Positions 8,393 to 16,961 of a stretch of 64,000 nt of DNA are shown here, piece after piece. Each line of letters starts with the position of its first letter. The first letter of the stretch is position 1. Under the pieces are notes generated by a model, which searched no databases, was not told the origin of the DNA, and worked only from the letters and a program-made list of their open reading frames with translations. The position numbers and the translations under genes were made by a program. Source of the DNA: Pseudobdellovibrionaceae bacterium (GTDB lineage: Bacteria; Bdellovibrionota; Bdellovibrionia; Bdellovibrionales; Bdellovibrionaceae); the NCBI GenBank assembly GCA_947449255.1, contig CANFQX010000002.1, forward strand, positions 124,001 through 188,000, read 5' to 3'.

Positions 8393-9258
8393 TTTATTAC
8401 CTCTAAATTATACTGAAAATCACCAATAAATAATGCTTCACCAGACATGTATGGCATAAAATCGGAACCGGTAAATTGAATATCAAGGACTCCGCCGGGC
8501 ATTGTTACCCTAACCTCATCTTTCGCTACAATGGAATTCTGTCGATATACCATTGCCGCTGCAACTGCTCCAGTTCCGCAAGCTAATGTATAATCTTCCA
8601 CACCTCGCTCAAAAGATATAGCATCAATTCCGCACTGGTTGATTGAATAGAAGGTTACATTCGAACCGCTAGGACCAATTTTAGGATGCCCTCTGCACTC
8701 TCGCGCCATTTCTCTTAGACCTTTAGCCTCTGCTATGTCTTGAACTCTTTTAACAAGGTGTGGAACTCCAGTGTTAGTGGAGTAAAAACTTTCTATTTTT
8801 CCAGATTTCAGACTCAAAGTGATATTTTCGTCTAATATTTTAGACTTTGGCATTTTAACTCTTATTTGATTATTCTGAAGAACTTCAGCACTTATCAGCC
8901 CTGCTCCAGTTTTAAATTTAATTGCCTTCAATTTTTGCTTATATTGTTCCGCACAAAAACGAGCTGCACATCGAGCTGCGTTGCCACACATTTCCGCAAA
9001 TGATCCATCTGAATTGTAAAAATCCCAATTAAAATCAAACCCCAGGCTTCCATTTTCTATAATAAGCAATCCGTCAGTGGATATTCCCAGAGCTCTGTCA
9101 CATATTTTTTTGGCAAAATCTGGTCTGGATATTTTATATAATTTTTCAGCTTCTATCCAGTCATTGGGATAGTCTGAATCAGTCGTTCCATCTATTATTG
9201 CGAAGGTATTTCCCGCACCAGACATTTTTGTTATTTTGACAGGAAATTTTTCAATCAC
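8389..9258 (-). CDS. dapF: Diaminopimelate epimerase
   Basis: Converts LL- to meso-diaminopimelate, the peptidoglycan cross-linking residue. It is 289 residues with the two pseudo-symmetric halves of the family. The first catalytic cysteine is in AEMCGNAARC, the second in LACGTGAVAAA, and the N-terminal KMSGAGNTF motif is present. The start codon overlaps the stop of the LptM-like lipoprotein gene by 4 bp (ATGA). The order lptM-dapF is also that of E. coli (yifL-dapF), while the dapF-dapA-dapB grouping is particular to this region. Confidence 0.97.
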   Translation of the reverse strand: MIEKFPVKITKMSGAGNTFAIIDGTTDSDYPNDWIEAEKLYKISRPDFAKKICDRALGISTDGLLIIENGSLGFDFNWDFYNSDGSFAEMCGNAARCAARFCAEQYKQKLKAIKFKTGAGLISAEVLQNNQIRVKMPKSKILDENITLSLKSGKIESFYSTNTGVPHLVKRVQDIAEAKGLREMARECRGHPKIGPSGSNVTFYSINQCGIDAISFERGVEDYTLACGTGAVAAAMVYRQNSIVAKDEVRVTMPGGVLDIQFTGSDFMPYMSGEALFIGDFQYNLEVIK

Positions 9259-9422
9259 TTTTTTTCCTGACTCTCGGTAATTGGTCCTTCACCTAAAAAT
9301 GGAGGCAAAAGTGGGGGAAGTGGCTTTCCCTTAACTCCACAGCCAATCAAATAGAGCGGCAATAAAATACTGAAGAAAATAGATTTAGCTAAGAACTTAA
9401 TTATTCTGTTCGAATTTTCCAT
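9255..9422 (-). CDS. lptM: LptM/YifL-like small lipoprotein
   Basis: A 55-residue lipoprotein starting at ATG 9422, which has an AAGGGGATTA ribosome site. A longer reading from 9446 is possible but lacks one. A hydrophobic signal ends at LIGC (Cys28), followed by GVKGKPLPPLLPP. This matches the CGxKGPLxxP signature of E. coli LptM (YifL), which joins the LptD/LptE lipopolysaccharide translocon and aids LptD maturation. As in E. coli it directly precedes dapF. It starts inside the last codons of the upstream TPR gene (26-bp overlap). The name rests on motif plus gene order; no function has been tested here. Confidence 0.72.
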   Translation of the reverse strand: MENSNRIIKFLAKSIFFSILLPLYLIGCGVKGKPLPPLLPPFLGEGPITESQEKK

Positions 9423-10287
9423 TAATCCCCTTGAGATCCGCTTCAACTGCCTGAATATGACGGCAAAGCATTGGGTCTATCATATACTGCCTTGCCTGAT
9501 TGGCTGAAATATTTTTGCAGCTAACCAAGTATTTTTGTCCATCAATTATGTTAGGCCTCTTTGCGCTGTGGCTTAATTTCCAAGACCAATAAAAGATAGG
9601 CGGATACTTTATATCAATTTTTCTCAAATTTGTCAGCGAATCTTGAGCTTTTATTATATTTTTCTGCTTAAAATTTTTTTCTAACTCCAGAACCACCCAG
9701 AATTTAGCCAAGGGTGATTTCTTGTAGTCAAATTTTCCAGTAAGTTCGTCATATTCCGGCCATTGCGACTGACAAACGTATGCCTGAGCTTGAATAAGCC
9801 TAAGCTCTTCATCGAAAGGGAATAATTTTGAGTATTTTATCACTAACTCTGCAGCTCCGGCACAATCATTTTTTAAGAGCATTGTTCTGGATAAATCTTC
9901 AATGATTGAGTTGTTATCGGGCTCGATACGAAGCGCCTCACTCAGCTTATTGATTGACTGATTCAAATCCGTTTTTTTAAATGAGAGTCCTGACTCATAG
10001 GCCTGTTGAGCTTTGTCGCTAAAAAATAAATGAGATATTTCCACTATAGCTTTGCGAATTTCAGCGACAGCTGCAGGTCTGTTTTCTTTCTGAAGGGCTG
10101 AAATCAAGATGTTAATAGCTTGTTGGCGATCCATCTGAAGGCTAAGATTATATGCCTTTTCAATTATATCCTTATAAGTCTCGGATTTAGGATGCTTCAA
10201 GTCAGAATTTGAATTCGGGGAAACAAATAGGATTAAAAAAAACAGAGTCGCGTAAATCGCGACTCTGTTGGATAGTTTCAAATTCAT
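9397..10287 (-). CDS. Exported TPR-like protein
   Basis: A 296-residue protein with an N-terminal hydrophobic segment (about residues 9-24) that looks like a signal peptide, then a helical solenoid. AYNLSLQMDRQQAINIL, AQQAYESGLSFKKTDLNQSINKLSEALRIEPDN and AAELVIKYSKLFPFDEELRLIQAQAYV fit TPR helices. It is probably periplasmic and scaffold-like; the partner is unknown. It is the first gene of the lptM-dapFAB operon. The ATG at 10287 lacks a ribosome site and lies 3 bp after the previous stop codon. A strong terminator hairpin sits within codons 6-15 (see the terminator entry), so expression probably depends on read-through or an internal promoter. The next in-frame ATG would lose the signal peptide. 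Confidence 0.7.
   Translation of the reverse strand: MNLKLSNRVAIYATLFFLILFVSPNSNSDLKHPKSETYKDIIEKAYNLSLQMDRQQAINILISALQKENRPAAVAEIRKAIVEISHLFFSDKAQQAYESGLSFKKTDLNQSINKLSEALRIEPDNNSIIEDLSRTMLLKNDCAGAAELVIKYSKLFPFDEELRLIQAQAYVCQSQWPEYDELTGKFDYKKSPLAKFWVVLELEKNFKQKNIIKAQDSLTNLRKIDIKYPPIFYWSWKLSHSAKRPNIIDGQKYLVSCKNISANQARQYMIDPMLCRHIQAVEADLKGINGKFEQNN
10235..10269 (-). terminator. Intrinsic terminator inside the TPR gene's signal-peptide codons
   Basis: A perfect 12-bp stem (10241-10252 with 10258-10269), half of it G/C, encloses a 5-nt loop. On the minus strand the second arm is followed by an unbroken T run (complement of 10235-10242). It has the full form of a Rho-independent terminator for the 10291-10869 gene, yet it lies 18 bases inside the downstream coding region. 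It could act as an attenuator separating expression of the two genes. Confidence 0.85.
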
Positions 10288-10290
10288 TTT

Positions 10291-10869
10291 TTAATTTTTA
10301 ATGAATGATCTCAAAACTGTTGTCATTTTTCCAATTGGTGTCGGAGTGACTTGCTTCAAAGTTCCACCGACTGGCACAACTTGTGGATTCATCCAAATAT
10401 TGATTTCATTGTTTTTTGTTGAAGATCTGTTACGTGCAGTTACATGCATGCTATCAAAAGTTCCAGCGGGAACTGTAATTTGTTCTTCTGTTGTTTCGAT
10501 GACTTCAATGTCTTGCTTAGGAGCAGCTTGCTCTTTGCCAGCAACAACAATTTTTTTAGTTGCTCCAGTTGTAGGATCAAGCAGGATCTGAAGTTGTTGC
10601 TTAATCTCATGACCTAAATCGATATCTTCATTCATCCAAATGCCTTCTTCACCAATAGATGCAACTGACATAGTCATCGTACCTTTGATGATAATAGCCA
10701 TTGTTAAATCATAAGTAGACTTGTCTCCAACTTTCCAATCTAGACCAGAAAAATTTGTTTGTTGAATTACTGCGGTTTGAGCTGCAACCACTGCATCTAG
10801 TGCACTAGGGGCCGCCTGAACGTTTGCTGCAAATAAAAGACCAATAACTGAAATCATAGCTTTGACCAT
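10291..10869 (-). CDS. Exported protein, unknown function (DUF3108-like)
   Basis: A 192-residue secreted protein. The signal peptide is clear: MVKAMISVIGLLFAANVQAA with a likely AXA cleavage near residue 19-20. The mature part is beta-rich and its general pattern (WKVGDKSTYDL near the start, TVPAGTFDSMHVTA in the last third, then WMNPQVVP) recalls DUF3108-type periplasmic domains. A strong AAGGAGG ribosome site precedes the ATG, which suggests abundant expression. Its transcript probably ends at the hairpin at 10235-10269. I assign no function. Confidence 0.75.
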   Translation of the reverse strand: MVKAMISVIGLLFAANVQAAPSALDAVVAAQTAVIQQTNFSGLDWKVGDKSTYDLTMAIIIKGTMTMSVASIGEEGIWMNEDIDLGHEIKQQLQILLDPTTGATKKIVVAGKEQAAPKQDIEVIETTEEQITVPAGTFDSMHVTARNRSSTKNNEINIWMNPQVVPVGGTLKQVTPTPIGKMTTVLRSFIKN

Positions 10870-10960
10870 AAATCCTCCTTGTACGGTTTATGACTCGGCA
10901 TCAGATCATAAGTAATTTGAATGTCAATAGGCCAATCATTTTGATTCTGTTACAAGGCTT

Positions 10961-13387
10961 CTAAGCCTCTCTGTAGCTTGAAATTAGAACTTGACGCGGC
11001 TTGCTTCCACTTGCTGGGCCGACCACTCCCTCTTTCTCAAAGACCTCGATCATGCGCGCTGCTCGAGGATAGCCTAGTCGAAACTTTCTTTGAATTAATG
11101 ATGCTGAAATTTCTTTTTGTGCAGATGCCCAGGATAAAATCTCATCATATCGTTCATCAAATTCCTCCTCAGACCCGTCTCCATCAGCACCACTAGAGTC
11201 ACTGCCATCACTGCCTGTGAAGCCTTCAAGGGCTTTCATTGCTAAAGGATCATAATCTGGTTCAGCTTGATTGGACCAATGCTTCACTATATTCGAGATT
11301 TCAGAGTCCTTCATGTAGGGTCCATGATGTCTTGTAGGTTTTCCAATTCCGGGAGCCTGGAATAGCATATCTCCATTGGGCAGTAGACGCTCTGCACCCG
11401 AGTCATCGATTATAATCCGTGAGTCCATCTTTGATGCAACCTTTAGAGCCACTCTTCCCGGAATATTAGTTTTAATTAATCCAGTCACAACATCTTTTCT
11501 GGGTGACTGAGTTGCAAGAATAAGATGGATTCCACAAGCACGAGCTTTTTGAGTCAATCTCTGTATAGGCTCTTCAATATTTTGCTTTTCAACAATCATC
11601 AAATCAGCCAATTCATCTACAACAATCACTATATAGGGAAGTGGCTGAAAATAATATTGATCCAGCCTGGCTTTTCCCTCCTCAAGTTCTTGATTTATTT
11701 TTTCGTGCTCATCAATCTCTTGCTTAGACATCGCTGAAGTTTTTTCATTAAACATTTCAATTTTTCCGACAGCAAATTTTGAAAGTGATTTATATCTTTT
11801 TTCCATTTCTCTTACGGCCCATTTTAGCGCTGTAGCTGCCTTTTTCGGCTCGGTAATATGAGGCAGAGCTAAGTGTGGAACGCTTGCGAAGGGTGCTAAA
11901 TCCACCATTTTGGGATCAATCAAAACAAGCCTCAAGGTTTTTGGTGAATGTCTAAAGAGCATTCCAGAAATGATTGAGCTCACGAATACTGATTTTCCAG
12001 ACCCTGTGGTTCCAGCGATGAGTAAATGAGGCATTTTTCGCAAATCAACAATTTTTGGCTCACCATCAACAGCTCTGCCGACAGCCATTGGAAGGGCAAG
12101 ATCATCACTCCAAAATGAATCTTGCGCGATGAGATCCTTATAATAAACTGTTTCACGCTTTAGATTAGCAGTCTCGATGCCAACAACATCAGTACCGGGA
12201 ATATGTCCAACAACACGAACGGACTCCGAAGATAGAGCTAGAGACAAATCGTCTTCCAGCTCTGATATTTTTGAAATCTTAACATCAGCATTTGGCTTAA
12301 ATTCGTACAAAGTAACTAGCGGACCAGGTTTGGCATCTTGAATAGTTCCCTCAATCGAAAAGTTTTTTAACTTTTCGATGAGTGAGTCGGCTTTCCTTTG
12401 AATTTCTGACTTATCTATCTTTATTCTCGACGCCGGTGGATCCTCTAATAAAGAAAGTTTTGGCATAACCCAGTTTTCAACTCTCCGAGGCGGTCTAGCC
12501 TTCATAATCACTCTGCGTTTTGAAGCAGTTTTAACGCCCTCATCAGATTCGTCGCTAGATTCGCAGACAAAATCATCATCCAATCCCTCTGATTCCTGTA
12601 TTTCAATTCCTTCATTCAGGGAATTGTTTATCAGGCTTTCAGATTTTTTTGCTAGATCTTTGGAAAGTTCACCTGCCTTTTTGGCATCGCAATGCTTGTC
12701 CGAAAAACTAAAGGGAGTGATTTTTTGAATTTTTGGCATTTTTAGCTTATTCGAAATCTTGGAGGGAAGCTTTAACGCTTGATCAGACACAAACATGCTT
12801 TTGAAAAATTTCCCAAATTTTTCGGCATATTTTTTTTGGCTTAATCTGTTTAGGAAGTCGACTGGTACCTCTAAAAGCTCCTGAAGATTTTTTTCGGAGT
12901 AAAATACGATGAGTACAGCCATAATAGACCAGAGTATTATTTGCACCCCTGTAAAAGCAAAAGCCTTTGTCATTGCTTGGGCTACGCCCAAGCCGAGCAA
13001 TCCACCCAGGTAAATTTGACCCTGCATTATTTTTGTTGTTGGCAAATAGAGAGACAAGAGCGCTGCCACGTCAACCAGCAACAGTAGGGCGCCTATGAAT
13101 CTCGTGTCCTTAATTGAAAGGGATTCACCCTTAAAGCTGACATAAGCCATTCTAACCATGCTAGCAACCAGCACCCAGGCCGACAGACCTAATGACTGGT
13201 AAAATATATCTGCTAAGAAGCTCCCCACAATGCCGCAATAATTTTTCGCCTTTAAACCCATCCCAACCGAGTTGAATGAAGGATCCTGCGCATTGTAACT
13301 AATAAGCGCGAAAGCGAGAAAGAGACCTAGGCCCAAGAAAGCGATTGCTATAACGTCCTGACTAAACTTTTTAAGGAATTGATTCAT
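10961..13387 (-). CDS. ftsK: DNA translocase FtsK
   Basis: An 808-residue septal DNA pump that clears and aligns chromosome termini at division. The N-terminal 160 residues contain four to five membrane segments. A charged linker (about 200-310) follows. The motor domain has Walker A AGTTGSGKSVF, Walker B YIVIVVDELADL and the LATQSPRKDV stretch. The C-terminal 65 residues form the winged-helix gamma domain (SASLIQRKFRLGYPRAARMIEVFEKEG), which reads KOPS-type polarity sequences. Length and domain order are normal. The region upstream of the ATG lacks a clear ribosome site. Confidence 0.97.
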   Translation of the reverse strand: MNQFLKKFSQDVIAIAFLGLGLFLAFALISYNAQDPSFNSVGMGLKAKNYCGIVGSFLADIFYQSLGLSAWVLVASMVRMAYVSFKGESLSIKDTRFIGALLLLVDVAALLSLYLPTTKIMQGQIYLGGLLGLGVAQAMTKAFAFTGVQIILWSIMAVLIVFYSEKNLQELLEVPVDFLNRLSQKKYAEKFGKFFKSMFVSDQALKLPSKISNKLKMPKIQKITPFSFSDKHCDAKKAGELSKDLAKKSESLINNSLNEGIEIQESEGLDDDFVCESSDESDEGVKTASKRRVIMKARPPRRVENWVMPKLSLLEDPPASRIKIDKSEIQRKADSLIEKLKNFSIEGTIQDAKPGPLVTLYEFKPNADVKISKISELEDDLSLALSSESVRVVGHIPGTDVVGIETANLKRETVYYKDLIAQDSFWSDDLALPMAVGRAVDGEPKIVDLRKMPHLLIAGTTGSGKSVFVSSIISGMLFRHSPKTLRLVLIDPKMVDLAPFASVPHLALPHITEPKKAATALKWAVREMEKRYKSLSKFAVGKIEMFNEKTSAMSKQEIDEHEKINQELEEGKARLDQYYFQPLPYIVIVVDELADLMIVEKQNIEEPIQRLTQKARACGIHLILATQSPRKDVVTGLIKTNIPGRVALKVASKMDSRIIIDDSGAERLLPNGDMLFQAPGIGKPTRHHGPYMKDSEISNIVKHWSNQAEPDYDPLAMKALEGFTGSDGSDSSGADGDGSEEEFDERYDEILSWASAQKEISASLIQRKFRLGYPRAARMIEVFEKEGVVGPASGSKPRQVLISSYREA

Positions 13388-13506
13388 TTAAAAAATTTAC
13401 GAAATTTCCAGCGGTTAGTCATTCCAATGAATCACTTACTTGACTTAAGGCGAGCCCTGCAGGACCTTCAGCCAAAATACATAAATACATTTGAAATGCA
13501 GACTAT

Positions 13507-14145
13507 ATGCTTAAGATAAACGAGATTTTTTACAGTATTCAAGGCGAGACAAGCTACGTGGGATATCCTACAGTGTTTGTGCGCACAACAGCATGCAATT
13601 TGCGTTGCACCTACTGCGACACAAAGTATTCATATTATGAGGGTGAATTTCAATCTCTGGATTTAATATTAAAGACAATTGAATCACACAAAACTCAGTT
13701 TGTTTGCATTACCGGCGGGGAGCCTCTATTACAAAAAAATGTAATCCCGTTTATGGCAACGCTTTGCGACCAAAACTACAAGGTATCCCTTGAAACCAGC
13801 GGTTCAAAAAGTATTGAAAATGTTGACCCTCGCGTAAAGACCATTCTTGACGTGAAAACACCCGATAGTGGGGCTGCAAATTCATTCCTAATGAGCAATA
13901 TTAATTTTGCAACTTCGAGCACAGAGTTCAAGTTTGTCATTTGTTCGGAGGCAGACTTGGAGTGGAGTGAAAACTTCTGTCGTCAACACAATTTGTTCGA
14001 AAAATTTATGGTTTTATACAGTCCATCATATGGCCAAGTATCTGAACTTTGGTTGGCAGAAAAAATATTGCAAAAAAAATCATCTGCACGGTTGCAATTG
14101 CAGCTGCATAAGTATATTTGGTCAGCAGAAACACGCGGAGTATAG
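13507..14145 (+). CDS. queE: 7-carboxy-7-deazaguanine synthase
   Basis: A 212-residue radical SAM enzyme of the queuosine/preQ0 pathway that converts carboxytetrahydropterin to carboxydeazaguanine. The SIQGETSYVGYP stretch and the [4Fe-4S] cluster motif CNLRCTYC (a standard CX3CX2C) are at residues about 9-39, followed by CITGGEPLLQ. The length fits. Its GTP-derived substrate pathway is not otherwise represented here. It is monocistronic, or at most co-transcribed with the Fis-like gene 103 bp further on. No preQ1 riboswitch is evident upstream. Confidence 0.94.
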   Translation: MLKINEIFYSIQGETSYVGYPTVFVRTTACNLRCTYCDTKYSYYEGEFQSLDLILKTIESHKTQFVCITGGEPLLQKNVIPFMATLCDQNYKVSLETSGSKSIENVDPRVKTILDVKTPDSGAANSFLMSNINFATSSTEFKFVICSEADLEWSENFCRQHNLFEKFMVLYSPSYGQVSELWLAEKILQKKSSARLQLQLHKYIWSAETRGV

Positions 14146-14248
14146 ATATCGATTTATAGCTTTGATGAAAACTGGCAGATAAGCCAGATAATTCAACTAT
14201 AACGAAACAGTCCCGCAAAACATATAAGCCGACATTTTTGGGAGTTCC

Positions 14249-14548
14249 ATGACACCGAACCTGAACAGTTCTGATAATCTTTTTGTCGCTAACCTTCAAT
14301 CGGTGAGCCTTGAAAAACTCGTTAAGAGTAAGCTAGAAGTATTGTTTGCTCAGCAAAAAGAAGCTCAAGTGGATCTCAATGGTCTTTATAATATTGTTAT
14401 TGAACAAGTTGAAAAGCCATTACTTGAACTTGCCTTGCGCGCCTACAACGGCAATCAAGTTAAAACTGCACAAATGTTGGGTATCAATCGCAATACACTT
14501 AAAAAGAAAATTGATAATTACAAAATTAGAGTAAAAAAATTGAACTAA
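14249..14548 (+). CDS. fis: Fis-family DNA-binding regulator
   Basis: A 99-residue protein of Fis size. The C-terminal 45 residues, PLLELALRAYNGNQVKTAQMLGINRNTLKKKI, match the Fis helix-turn-helix closely, including the GNQ turn and the GINRNTLRKK-type recognition helix. The N-terminal half is weakly conserved but has the expected helical dimerisation pattern. The start is supported by GGGAG five bases upstream. It lies just before dnaB. Fis-like proteins bend DNA and regulate growth-related promoters, so together with the histone it may add to nucleoid structure; that is inference. Confidence 0.85.
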   Translation: MTPNLNSSDNLFVANLQSVSLEKLVKSKLEVLFAQQKEAQVDLNGLYNIVIEQVEKPLLELALRAYNGNQVKTAQMLGINRNTLKKKIDNYKIRVKKLN

Positions 14549-14662
14549 GTCAGTTTAATACATTTATTTATCAAAATCACTATACAGCAGCGAGCCTTCA
14601 AGTAACGACGGCATGTTTAGTCTCGCAATTTTCTTCAATCTTGTGAGACGAGAGGGGCTCTA

Positions 14663-16075
14663 GTGAGCGCGCGAATACCGCCACAGAATATCGATGCTGA
14701 ACAGTCTATTCTCGGCGGCCTAATGCTTGATCGAGAAGCCTTGGATCAAATTGGAGACCTACTTTTCTCCGAAGATTTTTATCGACCAAGCCATCAAAAA
14801 ATTTATTCTGCAATCAAAGAGCTGCATAGCAAAAATCAGCCGATTGATATCATCACAGTCACTAATGTCCTGCAATCCGAAGGCTCAATGGACGTTGTTG
14901 GTGGTCCAGAGTATCTTATTAGCCTTCTGGATAAAACTATCTCTTCAGCAAATATAGTTTCTCATGCAAAGATCGTCCGGGAAAAAGCTTTACTACGGAA
15001 AATGATACTCACCAATAGCAAAATCATCGAGAGAGCCTATGATCAGGATTTCACTGATGTTGAAACCTTCATGGATCAGGCTGAGAGTGAAATCTTCAAG
15101 CTAGGTGAAAATAAAACTCAGACCGGCCTAATAGGTTCGATGGAGATCGTAAAGGCCTCGATCTTAAAAATTGAAGAACTTTATCGTCGAAAATCTGATG
15201 TAACCGGCCTTGGAACAGGTTTTACCGAGCTAGATAAAATGACTGCTGGTCTTCATCCCGGCGAGATGACAATCATCGCGGCCCGTCCATCCATGGGAAA
15301 GACTGCATTCTCACTCAATGTTGCACAACATATTGCTCTCAGAGAAAAGAAAACTATTGCCTACTTCTCTCTTGAAATGGGCAAGGAGTCTATGATGATG
15401 AGGATGTTGTCTGCTGAATCAAAGGTAAGCATGGGTGATATTAGAAATGGTAAGATTCAAGACTCTGCATGGCCAAAGTTAATAAATGCGGCCAGTTCAT
15501 TGAGTGAAGCTTCAATTTTCATTGATGATACTTCTGGAATGTCACCTTTTGAAATTCGATCGCGAGCCCGTCGCCTAAAGGCTGAACACGGATTAGATTG
15601 TATAATTATCGATTACTTGCAGCTGATGAGTATGAAGCAGAAGTTTTCGTCAAGAGAGCAAGAGGTCGCTGAGATATCGAAGAGCCTCAAGTCTATTGCT
15701 AAGGAATTGCAAATACCTGTCGTCGCGCTGGCACAGCTTAATCGTGGCGTGGAAGGGCGTTCGGATCGCAGACCTATGTTGTCTGACCTTAGGGAGTCTG
15801 GCTCAATAGAGCAAGATGCTGACGTTATTATGATGCTTTATCGCGATGACTATTATGACAAAGAAGATCCGGATAAACAGGGGCACGCAGAAGTCATTGT
15901 TGGAAAACAGCGGAATGGGGCTACTGGTACTGTGAAGCTCAGATTTGATGCAAAATACAATAGGTTTAAAAATCCAGATGCTGACAGTGGCCCGATAAAT
16001 CATATGCCGCCGCCGCAAGCACCACCAATGATAAACGGTCGACCAAAGAACTTTGCGCCAGGTTCTCCGAAATAG
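14663..16075 (+). CDS. dnaB: Replicative DNA helicase
   Basis: A 470-residue hexameric helicase that unwinds DNA at the fork. The N-terminal domain begins IPPQNIDAEQSILGGLMLD, a family hallmark. The RecA-like domain has Walker A AARPSMGKTAF, IDYLQLM and the SREQEVAEISKSLKSIAKEL stretch. The start is GTG, with GAGGGG just upstream. An 8-bp stem-loop (14620-14649, one G-T pair) lies in the leader immediately before the ribosome site. The C-terminal tail is rich in Pro and Met, as is common. No intein is present. Confidence 0.98.
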   Translation: MSARIPPQNIDAEQSILGGLMLDREALDQIGDLLFSEDFYRPSHQKIYSAIKELHSKNQPIDIITVTNVLQSEGSMDVVGGPEYLISLLDKTISSANIVSHAKIVREKALLRKMILTNSKIIERAYDQDFTDVETFMDQAESEIFKLGENKTQTGLIGSMEIVKASILKIEELYRRKSDVTGLGTGFTELDKMTAGLHPGEMTIIAARPSMGKTAFSLNVAQHIALREKKTIAYFSLEMGKESMMMRMLSAESKVSMGDIRNGKIQDSAWPKLINAASSLSEASIFIDDTSGMSPFEIRSRARRLKAEHGLDCIIIDYLQLMSMKQKFSSREQEVAEISKSLKSIAKELQIPVVALAQLNRGVEGRSDRRPMLSDLRESGSIEQDADVIMMLYRDDYYDKEDPDKQGHAEVIVGKQRNGATGTVKLRFDAKYNRFKNPDADSGPINHMPPPQAPPMINGRPKNFAPGSPK

Positions 16076-16167
16076 TCCTCATAGGACCGACTGGATGCAA
16101 GACCTTGGCCTAATTTAGGTAAAACAAATTGAAATCAAGTTAACCTCTTGATTGAGTGATTGTGTCT

Positions 16168-16205
16168 GATTTAAAAAAGGGTGATGGATCAACCTTTTTT
16201 AAATC
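16168..16205. repeat. 13-bp perfect inverted repeat upstream of small gene
   Basis: Two 13-bp arms (16168-16180 and 16193-16205) are exact reverse complements around a 12-nt spacer. The arms are AT-rich with a GG/CC core. It lies between dnaB and the GGAGG site of the small gene at 16225. It could be a weak bidirectional terminator for dnaB, or an operator. Its conservation as DNA argues that coding begins downstream at 16225. Confidence 0.6.
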
Positions 16206-16224
16206 CCATGGAGGCAGGTCGCTT

Positions 16225-16413
16225 ATGAAAAAAGGGTTGTTAGATTCAGTTATCGCAGAAACAGGCTTGCCCGAAAAAGACCTCCGTGTTGAGCTCTATA
16301 AACTCATTCTAAATAATCAATTTAGCCCGGACAATCTGACTTTGGAAGAATTGCGAGAGGTCATGTCTGAATATCTAAATATAGTTTTTCTTGAAATTGC
16401 GGGCAAAAAATAA
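16225..16413 (+). CDS. Small acidic/helical protein of unknown function
   Basis: A 62-residue protein starting MKKGLLDSVIAETGLPEKDLRVELYKL, with a predicted helix-turn-helix-like all-alpha pattern and an acidic second half. I do not recognise the family. ATG at 16225 is preferred because GGAGG lies at 16210-16214. Earlier in-frame GTG codons at 16156 and 16162 would read through the inverted repeat and lack a ribosome site. Its 3' end overlaps the terminator that serves rplI from the other side. Confidence 0.6.
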   Translation: MKKGLLDSVIAETGLPEKDLRVELYKLILNNQFSPDNLTLEELREVMSEYLNIVFLEIAGKK

Positions 16414-16438
16414 GGTTCTTGGAAATCCAAGAACCTTA
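16411..16438. terminator. Bidirectional terminator between small gene and rplI
   Basis: A 13-bp perfect stem (16411-16423 with 16426-16438) contains AAGGTTCTTGG and its complement. Reading on the minus strand it is followed by ATTTTTT, a good U-tract for the rplI-rpsF transcript. On the plus strand it is followed by a looser AT-rich stretch. It overlaps the stop codon of the plus-strand gene. Confidence 0.85.
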
Positions 16439-16473
16439 TAAATTATTCTACTAATTTTTTTAAGCAAACCTAA

Positions 16474-16917
16474 TTAGGCGCGATCAACTGAAATTTGGAT
16501 TTTAGCTTCCAAACCTTCACCGTAATGAATAACAGCTTTATGCTGACCCAATATTTTAATTGGTTCTGCTAAATGAATATCACGACGGTCTACTGCAAAG
16601 CCCATTTTTTGAAGCTCTTTAGAGATATCAGTAGTTGTTACGGTTCCAAAAAGTTTATCTGTTTCACCAGCTTGCAATTTGAAAGCAACAGTAACGTTGT
16701 TAACTTTAGCAAGAAGTGCTTGTCGCTCAGCTAAAGCTTTTTTGATTTTAGTATCAGCTACGCGCTTCAAATGTTCATACTCTTTAACGCGTTTTTCAGT
16801 TGCTTCTGAAGCCAGACGACGTGGAAACAAAAAGTTCCTTGCAAAGCCTTCAGATACATTTACTAATTCGCCAACACGACCTACATCTTTAACATCTTTT
16901 TGAAGAATAACTTTCAT
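16474..16917 (-). CDS. rplI: 50S ribosomal protein L9
   Basis: A 147-residue ribosomal protein bL9, which binds the base of the L1 stalk and aids frame maintenance. MKVILQKDVKDVGRVGELVNVSEGFARNFLFPRRLA is the family N-terminal signature (the GxxNYLxP-type loop reads FARNFLFP). The long central helix and the C-terminal domain ending in IHYGEGLEAKIQISV are intact. It is the last gene of the rpsF-DUF2232-rplI cluster. Confidence 0.98.
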   Translation of the reverse strand: MKVILQKDVKDVGRVGELVNVSEGFARNFLFPRRLASEATEKRVKEYEHLKRVADTKIKKALAERQALLAKVNNVTVAFKLQAGETDKLFGTVTTTDISKELQKMGFAVDRRDIHLAEPIKILGQHKAVIHYGEGLEAKIQISVDRA

Positions 16918-16961
16918 GTGATCTCCATTTCTACTCTGAACTCAGTCAGAGTTTTTCAAGA

